Shown: positions 1 to 10,113 of the stretch, piece after piece
Layout: each line of letters starts with the position of its first letter
How positions within the stretch are numbered: the stretch's first letter is position 1
Position numbers and translations under genes: made by a program
Assembly (NCBI GenBank): GCA_001655205.1
Contig: LPNZ01010012.1
Span: 1-35,853 of the forward strand
Length of the DNA stretch: 35,853 nt
Reading direction: 5' to 3'
Source: Lenisia limosa
Lineage: Eukaryota; Breviatea
The notes under the pieces: model-generated
Databases searched by the model: none
Seen by the model: only the letters and a program-made list of their open reading frames with translations
Told to the model about the DNA's origin: nothing

Positions 1-14
1 CCCCCCCCCCCCCC

Positions 15-2437
15 AGGATCCAGCAGCTCGTTTTCGGATATCTCAATGTGCGTAACTTGCCCGAAGAAGTCGTGAACGTCATCGCCGACAAGTCCAATGG
101 CAACCCCTACTACGCCCACGAGCTTGCGCTTGACATGAAGCAGAGCGGTGTGCTGACTATTAATGAGGCTGACCAGTCCGCTGAGCTCAGCGAAACCGCC
201 GGCGACCTTGAGGAGACTGATTTACCTTCTTCACTGCAGGGCGTAATTTCTAGTCGAATTGATCAACTGAGCGCTTCCACTCTGCTAACCCTCAAAATCT
301 GCTCGACCTTCGACCAATACGTGGGTTTTAGCTTTGTATGGATTATGTTGCCTTCTTCATTTCACTGATACATTTACTAAAGTTCTGGGTGCACGCTTAA
401 ATGTCTTCTGTAGCACCTCTTCCAACCGCCGTGACTGCTTACACCCTAGATTGACACTGATATTCTCTCTGCCGTGTACCCTGTCAAGGGTGTCACACTC
501 GATCAGCTGCTTGCAGATCTCAAGATCCTCGTCAAGGTGAGTTGCGGTGGGAGCTGGGGTTCCCGTTAACCTCATTTCATCCGCATCATAACAGGTCACC
601 AAATTGTGCTGGAAGTATTTATGAGGTATTTTGCACCTTATTATGTGATATGATGTCGCACGTGACATTGCCAGACAAGCTTCATTGAAGAAGTCGAAGG
701 AGGAGAAACCCCCTACAGTGTTTCCGAGAACAACCACAGATACAGATTCTCCCATACTCTTACCGTGAGTCTTTTGACCTTTCACTTTTTCATTGTCAAA
801 AAATACATATTCTGACCCCCCAGGTAAACGTTGTCTACAACCTGCTTCTCCGTAAGCATAGACAGGAAATCCACGAGGCCATTGCGCTCTATCTTGACGA
901 GGCTATTCCGATTGAGAGGCGGACGGAGCTTGATGTTCTTATTCCCCTTGCCAGGCACTGGTGGGACTGGACTAGTCTTAAAGTTGATTCTTACTATGAA
1001 TTCCGGCTTTGGCCAGCTACAACCTTGTTTTATTTCTCATCTCTGTATATATTATGTATAATATCATATCAATGCTATTAAAGGCAAACACCTTGTCAAC
1101 TCACATACATAGGGGCGAGACTAATGACGACGTAAAGGGCTGTCACTACAATGAGAAGCTTGCGTACACCCTGGTTAAGGTGGGCCCTTTCATGACTGCG
1201 AGATGGGATATTTCAAGTGCTTGATTTATAGTTGAAGGCTTATTGCTAATGGTCTAGGTCCACGACTATTCCAATGCCATTTCTGCTGGTTCCCGTGTGT
1301 TTGAGATCATTGAAGAAACTGACAGCAAACTTGACCTCTACCGACGAGGCAAGGTTGGATGGATCAAAAATCTGGAATTTTATATGTACCTAATGCTCTC
1401 ACTGTTGTTTGGAGGGTTCGAGCTTCCGTGTTCCTGTACTGACCCCCCCCCCCCCCNNNNNNNNNNNNNNNNNNNNNNNNNNNNNNNNNNNNNNNNNNNN
1501 NNNNNNNNNNNNNNNNNNNNNNNNNNNNNNNNNNNNNNNNNNNNNNNNNAAGGAGTTGAGCAAGACTTATCTCACTCGTGCCTTGGAGGTAAACAGGATT
1601 CCTTTTGGTTCTTTTTTTTTTTTTTGCTCTTTTGCATTCCTAAAATATTGACCGGCTATTCTTTTGCTACAATATTGACTGGTCATCCTTTTGCGACAAT
1701 ATTGACCGCCATCCTTTTGCTACAATATTGACCACCAGTCATTTGGAGAACCTTCTTCAGTGACAAACCCTCGGCAACATGTTTTGCGGCAGATGTGCTA
1801 CAAAGCTGAAGTAGTGGCGCGAAAGACGCGCAAGGACGTCAACAACAAGCGCAAAATGATTCTGCCTGCCCTCCTTGCGGCGACCGGCGGTGACGGCGAG
1901 ACAATTGCGGACACCTCAGATGTCGAGGGTTTGTCATTGAATGTTACCCCCTATTATGATCATCTTTGTCTTGTTTTGTTCTGTTTAGTAACTCAATATT
2001 ATTTTCCAGTTATGATTGTTTAGTTATGATGGACGATGATGAAGACGTCTGCTTTGCACCGGATGATCTTAAGCAGCCACCCCCGGCGGCGTAGGCATGG
2101 CCATCTTTTTAATTCAACATGTCACATACCATTGCTCTACCCTACTTCAGTTTCTATGGTAAAACCAAATCATACCTATCTTAGAACAATCCGGCCCGAC
2201 CTAATTTCCTCAGAGAAACACCGCAACGAGTGCGTTCGAGAACAAATACTGCGCGTCCGCGTAGCCAAACACGTTCAGCCTCCACCTCCAGTACTCAACA
2301 AGGTACTTTTACCCTCAGCGGAAACGTGTTCTTTTTCCAGAGATAGAGTGCTTACCTTTGTAGCTCCAGTAGAGCCTATGATTGTGGAGGAACCACCTAA
2401 AGAGGAGAAGAAGGGAGGATGCTGTGTTGTCATGTAG
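15..2437 (+). CDS. Adenylate cyclase 10-type (soluble cyclase) AAA ATPase/TPR protein, 3' part, ending in a CAAX box
   Basis: The gene is cut at the window start. Exons joined in phase are 15-320, 450-536, 675-764, 824-982, about 1085-1179, 1258-1353, 1550-1588 (after a gap), 1793-1928, 2024-2090, 2214-2302 and 2364-2437. The first exons carry hallmarks of the ATPase region following the cyclase domains in ADCY10-like proteins: KSNGNPYYAHELAL, LPSSLQGVISSRIDQLS, TLKICST and RFSHTLTVNVVYNLLLRKHR. A helical TPR-like part follows (KELSKTYLTRALE), then a basic segment, an acidic MMDDDED stretch, a Ser/Thr/Arg/Pro-rich linker and the terminus KKGGCCVVM, a CAAX box with Met, which by the usual rule favours farnesyl. 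The region after the ATPase is far shorter than in animal ADCY10. Whether cyclase domains lie upstream cannot be seen; it could be a stand-alone ATPase. The fourth exon's donor (GTTGAT) and the fifth exon's start are the weakest joins. Confidence 0.62.
1457..1549. other. Assembly gap (N) inside the cyclase-type gene
   Basis: Ninety-three N follow a run of 14 C. At least one exon of the surrounding gene is probably hidden, because helical coding sequence resumes at once after the gap. Confidence 0.98.
1644..1740. repeat. Intronic tandem repeat, period 27/27/26
   Basis: Three units begin with AATATTGAC at 1644, 1671 and 1698, and a partial fourth begins at 1724. Each whole unit ends in CTTTTGC(T/G)AC. 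The array lies wholly in the intron between exons 1550-1588 and 1793-1928, about 50 bases upstream of the acceptor. The units have diverged from one another, so the array is older than the two exact 27-base duplications at 5756 and 7425. Confidence 0.85.
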
Positions 2438-2881
2438 TTGCCATGTGTGTATGTTGTGTATGATCTTTTCTTAGAAGGTGGTTTGTATTGTCTGTTTTCT
2501 GTATTGATGTATTTTCTTCGCATATTTCTATGGCCCTCCATTACCATCTTGCGTTCTTTACCTTGACCAAAATGGTTTCATCTTTCAATATCACCCCAAA
2601 TAGCTCTCAAAATGATAGAACGGGAAACATAAATAGGACAAGATAAAAAAAAACGAAACCATAAATAAACTACATGTGGTGGAGGGAGGTTGTGAAGGAA
2701 TCGGAATATCGATACACCTTCGACCTGATTGGTGAAAGATAGCAACATTTTCCGCTCCTTGAGCTCCGCTCATTGTCCAAATAAACAATGATATGTTCAC
2801 CCCTCTGACAAACAAATGAAGGTGTACGGCATTCTGAGAAGGAAGAAAGCGGAAGACGGGGCTATCAATGAAATCAAGATA
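2438..2881. other. Convergent intergenic region
   Basis: About 440 bases lie between the 3' ends of the cyclase-type gene (+) and the membrane-protein gene (-). The stretch is AT-rich, with ATAAATA-like segments suitable for polyadenylation on both strands. I see no gene, RNA or repeat in it. Confidence 0.5.
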
Positions 2882-3778
2882 TCACCCAACGCAAGACTTC
2901 CGTATATGAACGCGAGTCGTGGTTTTGTGCTCAGGCAAATCACTGAAAACTGTAACATACAATCTCATACTGTTTGAATTTTAACCAATAAGTCCTCCAA
3001 CCAGCAATAGCAGTGAAGAAAGCGCAATACAAAGCACGGGCCCAAAGAAACCATTGAGAATGCCTCTCAACATCGCTTTCCTGAGCTTCATGCACTATAA
3101 GGTTAATAAGCTGCTGAATCAAGCAGAATAAAAGACAATCTGGGGATGGCATCCACTTACATGGGACTAAAAGTGCTAATAAGCACCAACAAAGGTCGAT
3201 GAGCACCAATGTGATGAGGGTTTTCGGCTTGGCTCTTTGAATCCGAGCCGCGTTAGCTACACGGTCAAAGACAGGGAGGCCGGGTAACAAGTAGGGCTTC
3301 ACTTTGGTTCTAAAAATCCCGGGAAAATATCGATAGTTTTCGAGGATTTATCGAGAAATTCAGTCTTTTTTTGAACCGAAATGAAGCCCAAGTAAAGAGC
3401 ATTGATAAATCTAGCACAAAAATTATTCCTCAAGATTGACACAAATCCCCACATACTCAACAGGGGCTCCGAGAGAATGTAAAAAGGCCGAGGGGGGAGG
3501 ACATACTCTGAAATCACTGCAACAAATAAATTTATGTCATGTGCATGTTAAAACCCTGGAAGGCAAATGATTGGGAGAATAACAAGCTTCTCTGTCAAAG
3601 AAATAAGTCACTTTCTGAAACGCCAAGAGAAATTTTCAATTCTGCAGCTCAAATTCATCACCAACACACCTTCATTTTGCTCGAGTTCTTGGGGTAATCT
3701 GCCAACTTTTACCTATAAGTGTCAGAAATGTAAGAGAAAAAATATGGCTACGAAAAACGAGTTAATACTGATCGTCAT
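2882..3778 (-). CDS. Predicted two-span membrane protein, unrecognised
   Basis: Reading the minus strand, an exon containing EYVLPPRPFYILSEPLLS joins one containing KPYLLPGLPVFDRVANAARI and then RAKPKTLITLVLIDLCWCLL. The next exon, HEAQESDVERHSQWFLW followed by RALYCAFFTAIAGWRTYW, joins in phase (codon split after VP). A last exon CDLPEHKTTTRVHIRKSCVG ends at TGA 2882-2884. LITLVLIDLCWCLLALLV and ALYCAFFTAIAG are the predicted membrane spans, separated by a short charged loop. The 5' end is uncertain: an exon containing VGRLPQELEQNE near 3680 and a start at 3778 fit the phases but are weakly supported. I do not recognise the family; a small organelle or ER membrane protein is the most that can be said. 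Confidence 0.42.
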
Positions 3779-3927
3779 CAAATAGGTACGGGCTTGATGT
3801 ACCCTACCTGCCCTCTTAGATATGTTTTAAACATAATTTTACTTTATACAGTATTATAGCACATACTATATCATACTATACGTATATAGCAATGAGAAAT
3901 AAAAAAAACAGGTTGTATGTGGCCGAA

Positions 3928-4006
3928 NNNNNNNNNNNNNNNNNNNNNNNNNNNNNNNNNNNNNNNNNNNNNNNNNNNNNNNNNNNNNNNNNNNNNNNNN
4001 NNNNNN
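3928..4006. other. Assembly gap (N)
   Basis: Seventy-nine N between the 5' side of the membrane-protein gene and the stop codon of the small COX7a-like gene. Both are on the minus strand. Confidence 0.98.
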
Positions 4007-4348
4007 TTACAACTCAGCTTCTACGTGCCTCCCCATTATAAGGACAATAGCCCCTACATAATAATAACCCAGGTAGGCCCTCCTATATCCGTCTTATGCC
4101 ACAGATTCAGGAGGTGCCAGAGAGGTAGCAGAATATACACACATTTAGTGAGGCCTCTACAACAACCCAAAAGAGCAATACCGTAATGTGATATTCATAT
4201 AAAACAACCACTATTCCAGCACTAAATTCAAGTTAAATTATAAAGCACCACCAACCTCCTTGTCCGGACCCTTGACGATGACTGGTATAGGGTCAGGCCT
4301 TTCATGTGGTTTAGTTTTGAATCGTTGAAGAGGCTGGAAAGTAGCCAT
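4007..4348 (-). CDS. Small single-span protein, possibly cytochrome c oxidase subunit 7a-like
   Basis: A clean 31-codon first exon (4256-4348) begins MATFQPLQRFKTKPHERP and ends DPIPVIVKGPDKE at a GTTGGT donor. A second exon starting WLFYMNITLRYCSF and a third starting GAIVLIMGRHVEAEL, with TAA at 4007-4009, join in phase to give about 60 residues with one hydrophobic span. The pattern IPV-x-x-KG followed by D, aromatic-Y, T-L and a short membrane helix resembles COX7a, an accessory subunit of respiratory complex IV in the inner mitochondrial membrane, and the size agrees. The similarity was judged by eye and covers few residues, so the call is tentative. The reading of exons 2 and 3 is less sure than exon 1. 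The gene is divergent from the plus-strand gene at 4774. Confidence 0.35.
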
Positions 4349-4773
4349 TCTAGGGGTATAAATGTAAACAAGTTTACATTGGCTGCTAGACTTGTTATCT
4401 GCAATACGACGTAGGTTAATGATATTATCGTAATGTTATCATCTATCTAAATAATAACACAACAGCAATTGAGAGCCGGGCAGTGAGATGGAAGTAAGTT
4501 ACCAAATCGTTGCTGGGGCGGGATTCTACTTATTATACTTTCACCAATTCACAGATTCACAGCAGCAAGAGGGAAAGAGGGAAAGGCTGTGGGCGCAGGA
4601 TTAACAATTTCTCTGCGCCTCGCGCAAACTCCACGCCACTTGTATTGCCCTCTAATGTGGCTGTGGCTGGCCTCTTCCGCCTCTTCCACCTTTCGCTCAA
4701 TTATATATTTATTTAAATATTTAATCAAATAATAAATAAATATATTTTATATATTAGAAGTGCATCCTTGACT
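4349..4773. promoter_or_regulatory. Divergent intergenic region, probable bidirectional promoter
   Basis: About 425 bases separate the start codons of the COX7a-like gene (-) and the helical-protein gene (+). It ends in a very AT-rich block (about 4700-4757) made of TATTTAAATATTTAA and TAAATATATTTTATATATT, ending about 17 bases before the plus-strand ATG. A TATA-type or open promoter is inferred from composition and position only. Confidence 0.4.
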
Positions 4774-7040
4774 ATGACAAAAGAAGAGCTCTACAAGGAT
4801 TGGGGTTCCACCCTTACCTCTTTCAAATCAAGCTTAGTCAGCCTTGTCACTGATGTAAGCAGTCATCGTTGATTTTTATTTGTTTTGTTATTGACTACCT
4901 CTTCTTTATATTTGGTTCTTCATACCCATTTTCCCCTTTCAGATACTAAGCCATATAATTGTTATCTTCATTGTTAATGCTTCATATTTCCCCCACATCT
5001 ATACCGCCTTTGTCAGAGTTGGCAGGAGTTAGCAATACCACCGCTCAGCTTTTATTACACCCCAGGTTCCTAAGGAGGCCCGAGCCCCTAAGCAGGTTAT
5101 CCGAAGCGCTAATGATACCTACAAAGCCGCCCAAGCCCTGTACAATGCTGATGCAACGCAGGAAAGTTGGAGGGGGTCCAGGCTGTTCAATCAGGGAACC
5201 AGCGCTGTTATAGAATTACTTATTCTTGAAACTGTATTAAGGGAAATTCCTTCAAATGGGACCCACCCGTCTAAGCTCTTATCAATCAATAAAAAACCGT
5301 TGTATATTTTGCTTCTCCATTTCGTTGCTGTTTTCATAGAGCCCACTTATTTTCAAATTTATTTTTTTCCATTTTTTGTGCAAATGCCCTTTTTATCACT
5401 TTTTATTATGATTGCCATTTTCTATCAGCTGACCTTGCAGACACTTATGATGTTCTCCAAGCCTGCATCCGAGCCGCCTTAGACGTCTCATATGCCATGG
5501 AAGCCACGGCAATTGCAGCGGTCGAGGGCTTCTACTCCGTCGCTGCTAACAGGAACATTACAAGTAAGTGATTTTCTTGGCCGGAGCAGCTTTGTCTTTT
5601 GTATTTCTTTTGGAGCTTCAATAATACAAAATATCTCCCTCGTCTCCCTTTTTCGGTTTTAAAGCTCATGTCAGATGTGTGTAAGAAGATGGTTTTACAG
5701 AGTTTATCGGCCAGATACTATCTTATTTTTTATTTCTCATTGCTACATTATATATCAGTCATCATACCGCTTTACCCACCCTCAGTCATCATACCGCTTT
5801 ACCCACCCTCAGAAAAGACACCAGGTTGTGATACCGAAATTCTGGCCATTCTCTCTATCATTGAGCTCGTCACCAAATGGGCTGAAATGTTTTCTACTTT
5901 TGGTCAGCTTCCATGGATGGTGGTGTTGATGAATACGTTTGTTATTTCTCTTTCTTTTCTATTTTTTTTTTCTGGAGAAGCGTTTAGGTAGATGGGTGTA
6001 TGAAATAACCAGTAGTATTCAATATCCTTTCAGGTGACTTTCAACAGGATCAGCTTTTCTCGTATTATCTCACTGTTTCCTAACCCCCTAGGCGAAATAG
6101 ATCCTCAAAAGCCGCTCATGACCTCTGACGTTCTTGAGTCCATTTGCTATAGGTTCGATCAAAGGAAATATAATTATTAAAAAAAAAATCTGAAAATGGG
6201 ACCCTCCCCACATTTCCCTGTCTAGAACTGCATCTTTGCGCTACATGTACGCGCACAGTGTTTATGACTCTGAGGAGAATGACATTTCTCTTATTGCACC
6301 GCCAGTCGTGGGATTGGCCAATGGTGAGCTTTGGGGAGGCTACTCTTTCAATATTTCATATGGTATAATACTCTATCTTCAATAAAGGTCACCTCTTTAG
6401 TTGAGTTTTTACAAAGCGCAATTGAAGACTACGAAATGCTGCCAACTATCCGGCAAATGAGCCCTGGTGGGCTCCTTCAACATTTTTATCGGATAGAGAG
6501 GAAATCAAACATCACTACTCTCTTGAAGCGAATTCTCTGACCCCTGACAGAGGACATCGCGTCAACACCAGAAACAGCACATTTAGTGGCATTAGTTAAA
6601 GAAGGAGGTTTGTACTCTGTTTGATTGCAATTGCGAAGTAATACTGTTCTTATTTGTCAGTTTTTGGGACAGCACATTTGCTTGCCGTCGCATACCGTGG
6701 GGAGCTAGGCTTTTGGGTGGCGCGGATGCTCGAAGGAGATGCCCGAAATGTTGGTGATGGTATAGCACATTGACTTGTATTTATCATCCATAATCTTATG
6801 TTCAAAACTGGCGTGTAATTACTCAAACAAAACCATCATCTCTGGGAGATACGATGGGCCCGAAGGGAAAGTATATCATGCTGTACCTTAGAAATATTTT
6901 TTTTATTCTAATATTACAATCGTGACTAGGAGGAGAAAAAGAACGCTATTGAAGCACTTCAGAAGTACATCCGTCTAGTGAGCTCCATACCCGAACTCAG
7001 TAGGCGAGTTGAGTGTGTGAAGATAGTATGCGAAAATTGA
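4774..7040 (+). CDS. Conserved-looking all-helical protein, about 291 aa, family not recognised
   Basis: Ten exons join with GT-AG and matching phases: 4774-4854, 5066-5165, 5441-5563, 5813-5902, 6092-6152, 6226-6323, 6401-6466, 6551-6607, 6661-6749 and 6930-7040. They total 876 bases. The protein starts MTKEELYKDWGSTLTSF and is predicted helical throughout, with segments such as YDVLQACIRAALDVSYAMEA, AILSIIELVTKWAEMFS and GTAHLLAVAYRGELGFWVAR. It ends SIPELSRRVECVKIVCEN. There is no signal peptide, obvious membrane span or catalytic motif I can name. The last intron uses a GTTGGT donor at 6750; the GTATAG donor nearby would force a stop eight codons later. The acceptor of the fourth exon lies in a tandem duplication (see 5756-5812). 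The perfect phase chain makes a real gene likely. A helical scaffold or regulatory subunit is a guess. Confidence 0.6.
5756..5812 (+). repeat. Exact 27-base tandem duplication spanning a 3' splice site
   Basis: Two identical 27-base units (5756-5782 and 5783-5809, each starting CAGTCATCATACC) are followed by CAG. CAG therefore ends at 5758, 5785 and 5812, three possible acceptors spaced exactly 27 bases apart. The reading frame is open through both copies, so the upstream acceptors would add 9 or 18 residues (repeats of IIPLYPPSV) without shifting frame. Confidence 0.9.
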
Positions 7041-7362
7041 TATGTATCTGTGGTGTAATATCATTACGTGTCTAGCATGGTAACTCAAAACAAAAGATGA
7101 ACTTTCAGAACAATATCACATTGTAACTTACTTCAGAACAATGGCAAACAAGTCGGTGTCGGAAGTTCTTGGAGGCGACTGAAAAGTTGTAATGTTTTGG
7201 GTTTGGGATTGTTGGTGTGAGGTTTTGAATTTCTGTTGGTAGAATATACATTATAAGGTATTTGAAATGGCCTCCAGTCGTAATAGATTATTGCAAAAGC
7301 TTTTAAATGAGAACAGGTACCCAATACCGCCTTATTTGAGAATGTATTTTAAAGTCACAAGG
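7041..7362. other. Convergent intergenic region
   Basis: About 320 bases between two converging stop codons. AT-rich with a short direct repeat TTCAGAACAAT near 7107 and 7133. No gene seen. Confidence 0.5.
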
Positions 7363-9784
7363 TTAGATTTTCGCAAATTGTTGTTCAAGCTGATCTAATT
7401 GTTCGGTCATGGCTTGCTCAATGGACTGTTTTGGTTAGAAAAAGGATGGGCACTGTTTTGGTTAGAAAAAGGATGGGCAAAGGAGTAAAGAAGAAAAGGC
7501 CCCACTTGTGTGAATAAACAATAAGAGTATTTTGCAGAACATACCACGTAGCCTGGCTTGGAGGGGTGGAACTTTTCGGGAACAGGAGAACGTTCTTCAA
7601 GAATTGCCATGGCAACGTCCTCTCCCACCTAAAACAAATGTGAGACCTCTCATCCCCAAATTTCTGGTTCATATGACCCTCATACAGCCTCAGATAGCTC
7701 CTCATGAAGATGCAGGTAATTCCCTTGAGCCGCACTTAGCACTCTAAAATGTCACGTGATCATTGGAAATTCAACCATGCTCCATTTTGCCCAGTCAACC
7801 TCCTTTGTTTGACCTTGGCTTGGTGTTCTATTTGACGTAGCACTTTTCTTAAACGTTATTCCGCTGTTAAAGAAGCTTTCATTTCATAAAGACAAGATGA
7901 AACGTCAAAACTTGTTCAATCTTCAAACTTCATTTCTTCATGATGATCGAAAAGCCTGGTTTCAGCTTGTTCGGCCTTGTGCTTGTAATGCCACTGCAGG
8001 TTATCGACTTGATCGTCGGTTGTCTGAACGAATTACTGAAATAAAGGCATTTGAAATGAGAATTCACATGGAATGTTAGAAGTGGTCTCTATCAAAGACA
8101 ATTTGGTGACCACAGCTATTTTATCCAACAGGCTTCTCCTTATAGTTTGTTTCACTTTCACCAAATATTTGAAATACACGTCATTGTACATTGGTAAGAC
8201 TTCAATATCTCTTGATGCTATACCTTTCTGAGGTCTGACAGCTTGTGCATGAAGTCTGCTTTCGCCTCACTGATAATCTCTTCATTGGATTCTGAAATTG
8301 TTTGTGAAACACATAATAATAAATGTTCTCAGTCAAATACATGTTACTATATCCAAGCAGTACACAAAGCGATAAGGTAAATGCAATTTCGTATCGATAT
8401 TATAACAGAAACCTCTACCACTCACTGGCAATGCCAAGGTATCGCTCAATTTCCTGGAAGACAATTGGACGAATGACGTTCTCAACAACATAGTCTCGGA
8501 AGGCATTTCTTCCGAGGTTCAATTGGCAACTCAGAACTGGCTGATGGGAGCAGGTGAATAATGGGCTTACAGTTCCGGTTCCGCTAAAGCCCTCGAATTT
8601 GAACGATAAATCATCAAAATCGAATATTTATTTAGAAATCTAATGTATGAACGCAAAGAAGCCCTGGCACAATAAATTCGTGCACAATTCCCACATTTCT
8701 TCCCATTGCCTGGACATGGTCTAAATAGGTCCGTTCAGCCTTGCCTTCGATAACTGATCTGTGGGCAAGCGCCTAAAAGATAGGTCATTTGGGGTAATGT
8801 TGTTTCTACTATGTACCTTGTGGCAAAAAGTGGCAAATATGGTGGTATTTTTGTTTCTAACCTTTGAATAGAGTAAATTCAAATCCTTTGTTCGTGTTTG
8901 GGCTTCTGTAACCATGAGCAGCAGAACAAATAAATTAGTGGACAAACGTGTTCCATACTTCATTATTCAAATTTAACTGATCCACCAACTATGAATAAGC
9001 GATCTTTTTACAAAAGGCCTTCCCAGCATGAAGTTTTGCTAATTGATTATTTGAGGATTGAATTGTGTAGATATTTCCAATAAGTACGTAACTGTAATAT
9101 AATAAACAATGAATATTAATGACATTGGAAATCCTTCTTAATACCTTTGTTTCGGTTTCACTAGCAGAAGTCTCTTCATCTAAATACAGTTAAGATATAC
9201 TGGATGATGGATTACAAAATCATAAATCATGGTTGCCTCTTCTGACCATTATTGGAATTTGAGGCAAATGTATCCTCATCATCGTTTTCCATAACGCGCT
9301 GCCACGCTACATCAAACATGGCGTAAACATCACATTCATCAAATTCTACATGAAGATCCAAGTCATCTGAATGGTGATATTATGAAAACATGTTCTCCAT
9401 TGGTACTTTTCAAACACTGTCATGGTCCATAAACTAACAGTTTGCGTAAGAGGCTTCAAATTGGTCATTAGGTGAAGTCAGATCCTCCTGAATCATAGGA
9501 AAAACGCAAGACAATTCAGCACAGAAAATGTGACAAAGTATTGATTAATTTTGCACAAACCCAAGTCTCTTTACAAACTTCTGAATCACTTTTGTTAATG
9601 ACAAATAGGAAAATATGATCCACAGTAGTGGAGTATAACAGTGTCTCAAGTGTTGAATGTGACACAATAGTTTTCCATGTCATGTTAGGCTGCTGACATT
9701 TAAACATGTAAACACACAAACTTACTGATACCTCTATTTCCACGTGCAAAAGCTTACCGATGAGGTGTCTTCATCACGTTGCAT
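7363..9784 (-). CDS. Acidic N-terminus plus coiled-coil protein, unrecognised
   Basis: The start is ATG at 9784 (MQRDEDTSS, exon 9758-9784, GTAAGC donor). In-phase exons follow at 9439-9487, 9247-9366 (containing DLDLHVEFDECDVYAMFDVA) and 9145-9179 (DEETSASETETK). Then come one or more unresolved exons near 8940-9060, then QTRTKDLNLLYSK, ALAHRSVIEGKAERTYLDHV, FRDYVVENVIRPIVFQEIER, SNEEIISEAKADFMHKLSDL and a long charged helix with KHKAEQAETRLFDHHEEM. It finishes LSAAQGNYLHLHEELSEAV, GEDVAMAILEERSPVPEKFH and SIEQAMTEQLDQLEQQFAKI, with TAA at 7363-7365. The protein is soluble, acidic at the N-terminus and mostly helical after that. No family is recognised. The acceptor of the last exon lies in a second 27-base tandem duplication. 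Confidence 0.6.
7425..7478 (-). repeat. Exact 27-base tandem duplication at the last 3' splice site of the minus-strand coiled-coil gene
   Basis: Two identical plus-strand copies start with ACTGTTTTGGTT at 7425 and 7452. On the coding (minus) strand each ends in a pyrimidine-containing tract and AACCAAAACAG, so the unit is a complete 3' splice region copied once. The gene-proximal acceptor gives the SIEQAM exon. The upstream copy would insert CPSFF and then a stop. Confidence 0.9.
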
Positions 9785-10113
9785 CGTTAAAATACTGCAG
9801 ATCAAATATAATCAAGAAATGAAACGAAGAAGGGTAAGTGTGGAAAGATTGAAAGGAGTGGTAATTGGTAACTGGATAAGCTCACTATTATAAAATTTAC
9901 AAACTGCTAAAGGCTGATAGGATCGGATAGGATTAAGTGAGAGATACCTCATCATTGAATAACAACATACAGGCAAATTACTATATATGGCAAGTTGAAT
10001 CTGTATAAATTATATGACCCTGGTACAACTTTTAGCCGATTTTTTTTTTTGCCTCTCTGCCACTTGACTCACTATTAACCTATTAACTGATTACTTAACT
10101 TAATACTGGCACA
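9785..10113. promoter_or_regulatory. Divergent intergenic region, probable bidirectional promoter
   Basis: About 330 bases separate the ATG of the minus-strand coiled-coil gene from the ATG of Hop2. It contains GGCTGATAGGATCGGATAGGATT-like short repeats near 9910-9935, a TATATATGG stretch near 9983 and a T10 run near 10040 followed by TATTAACCTATTAACTG. Promoter function is inferred from position. Confidence 0.4.

Noticed and set aside
357-785. 142-codon minus-strand open frame
   Set aside because: It lies opposite exons and introns of the cyclase-type gene, whose plus-strand exons have strong family motifs.
3567-3785. 72-codon plus-strand open frame
   Set aside because: It overlaps the likely 5' exons of the minus-strand membrane-protein gene and has no coding character.
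4510-4716. 68-codon plus-strand open frame
   Set aside because: It sits in the divergent promoter region, and translation would stop before the well-phased gene at 4774.
7897-8079. 60-codon plus-strand open frame
   Set aside because: It is the shadow of the minus-strand exon containing KHKAEQAETRLFDHHEEM, which joins its neighbours in phase.
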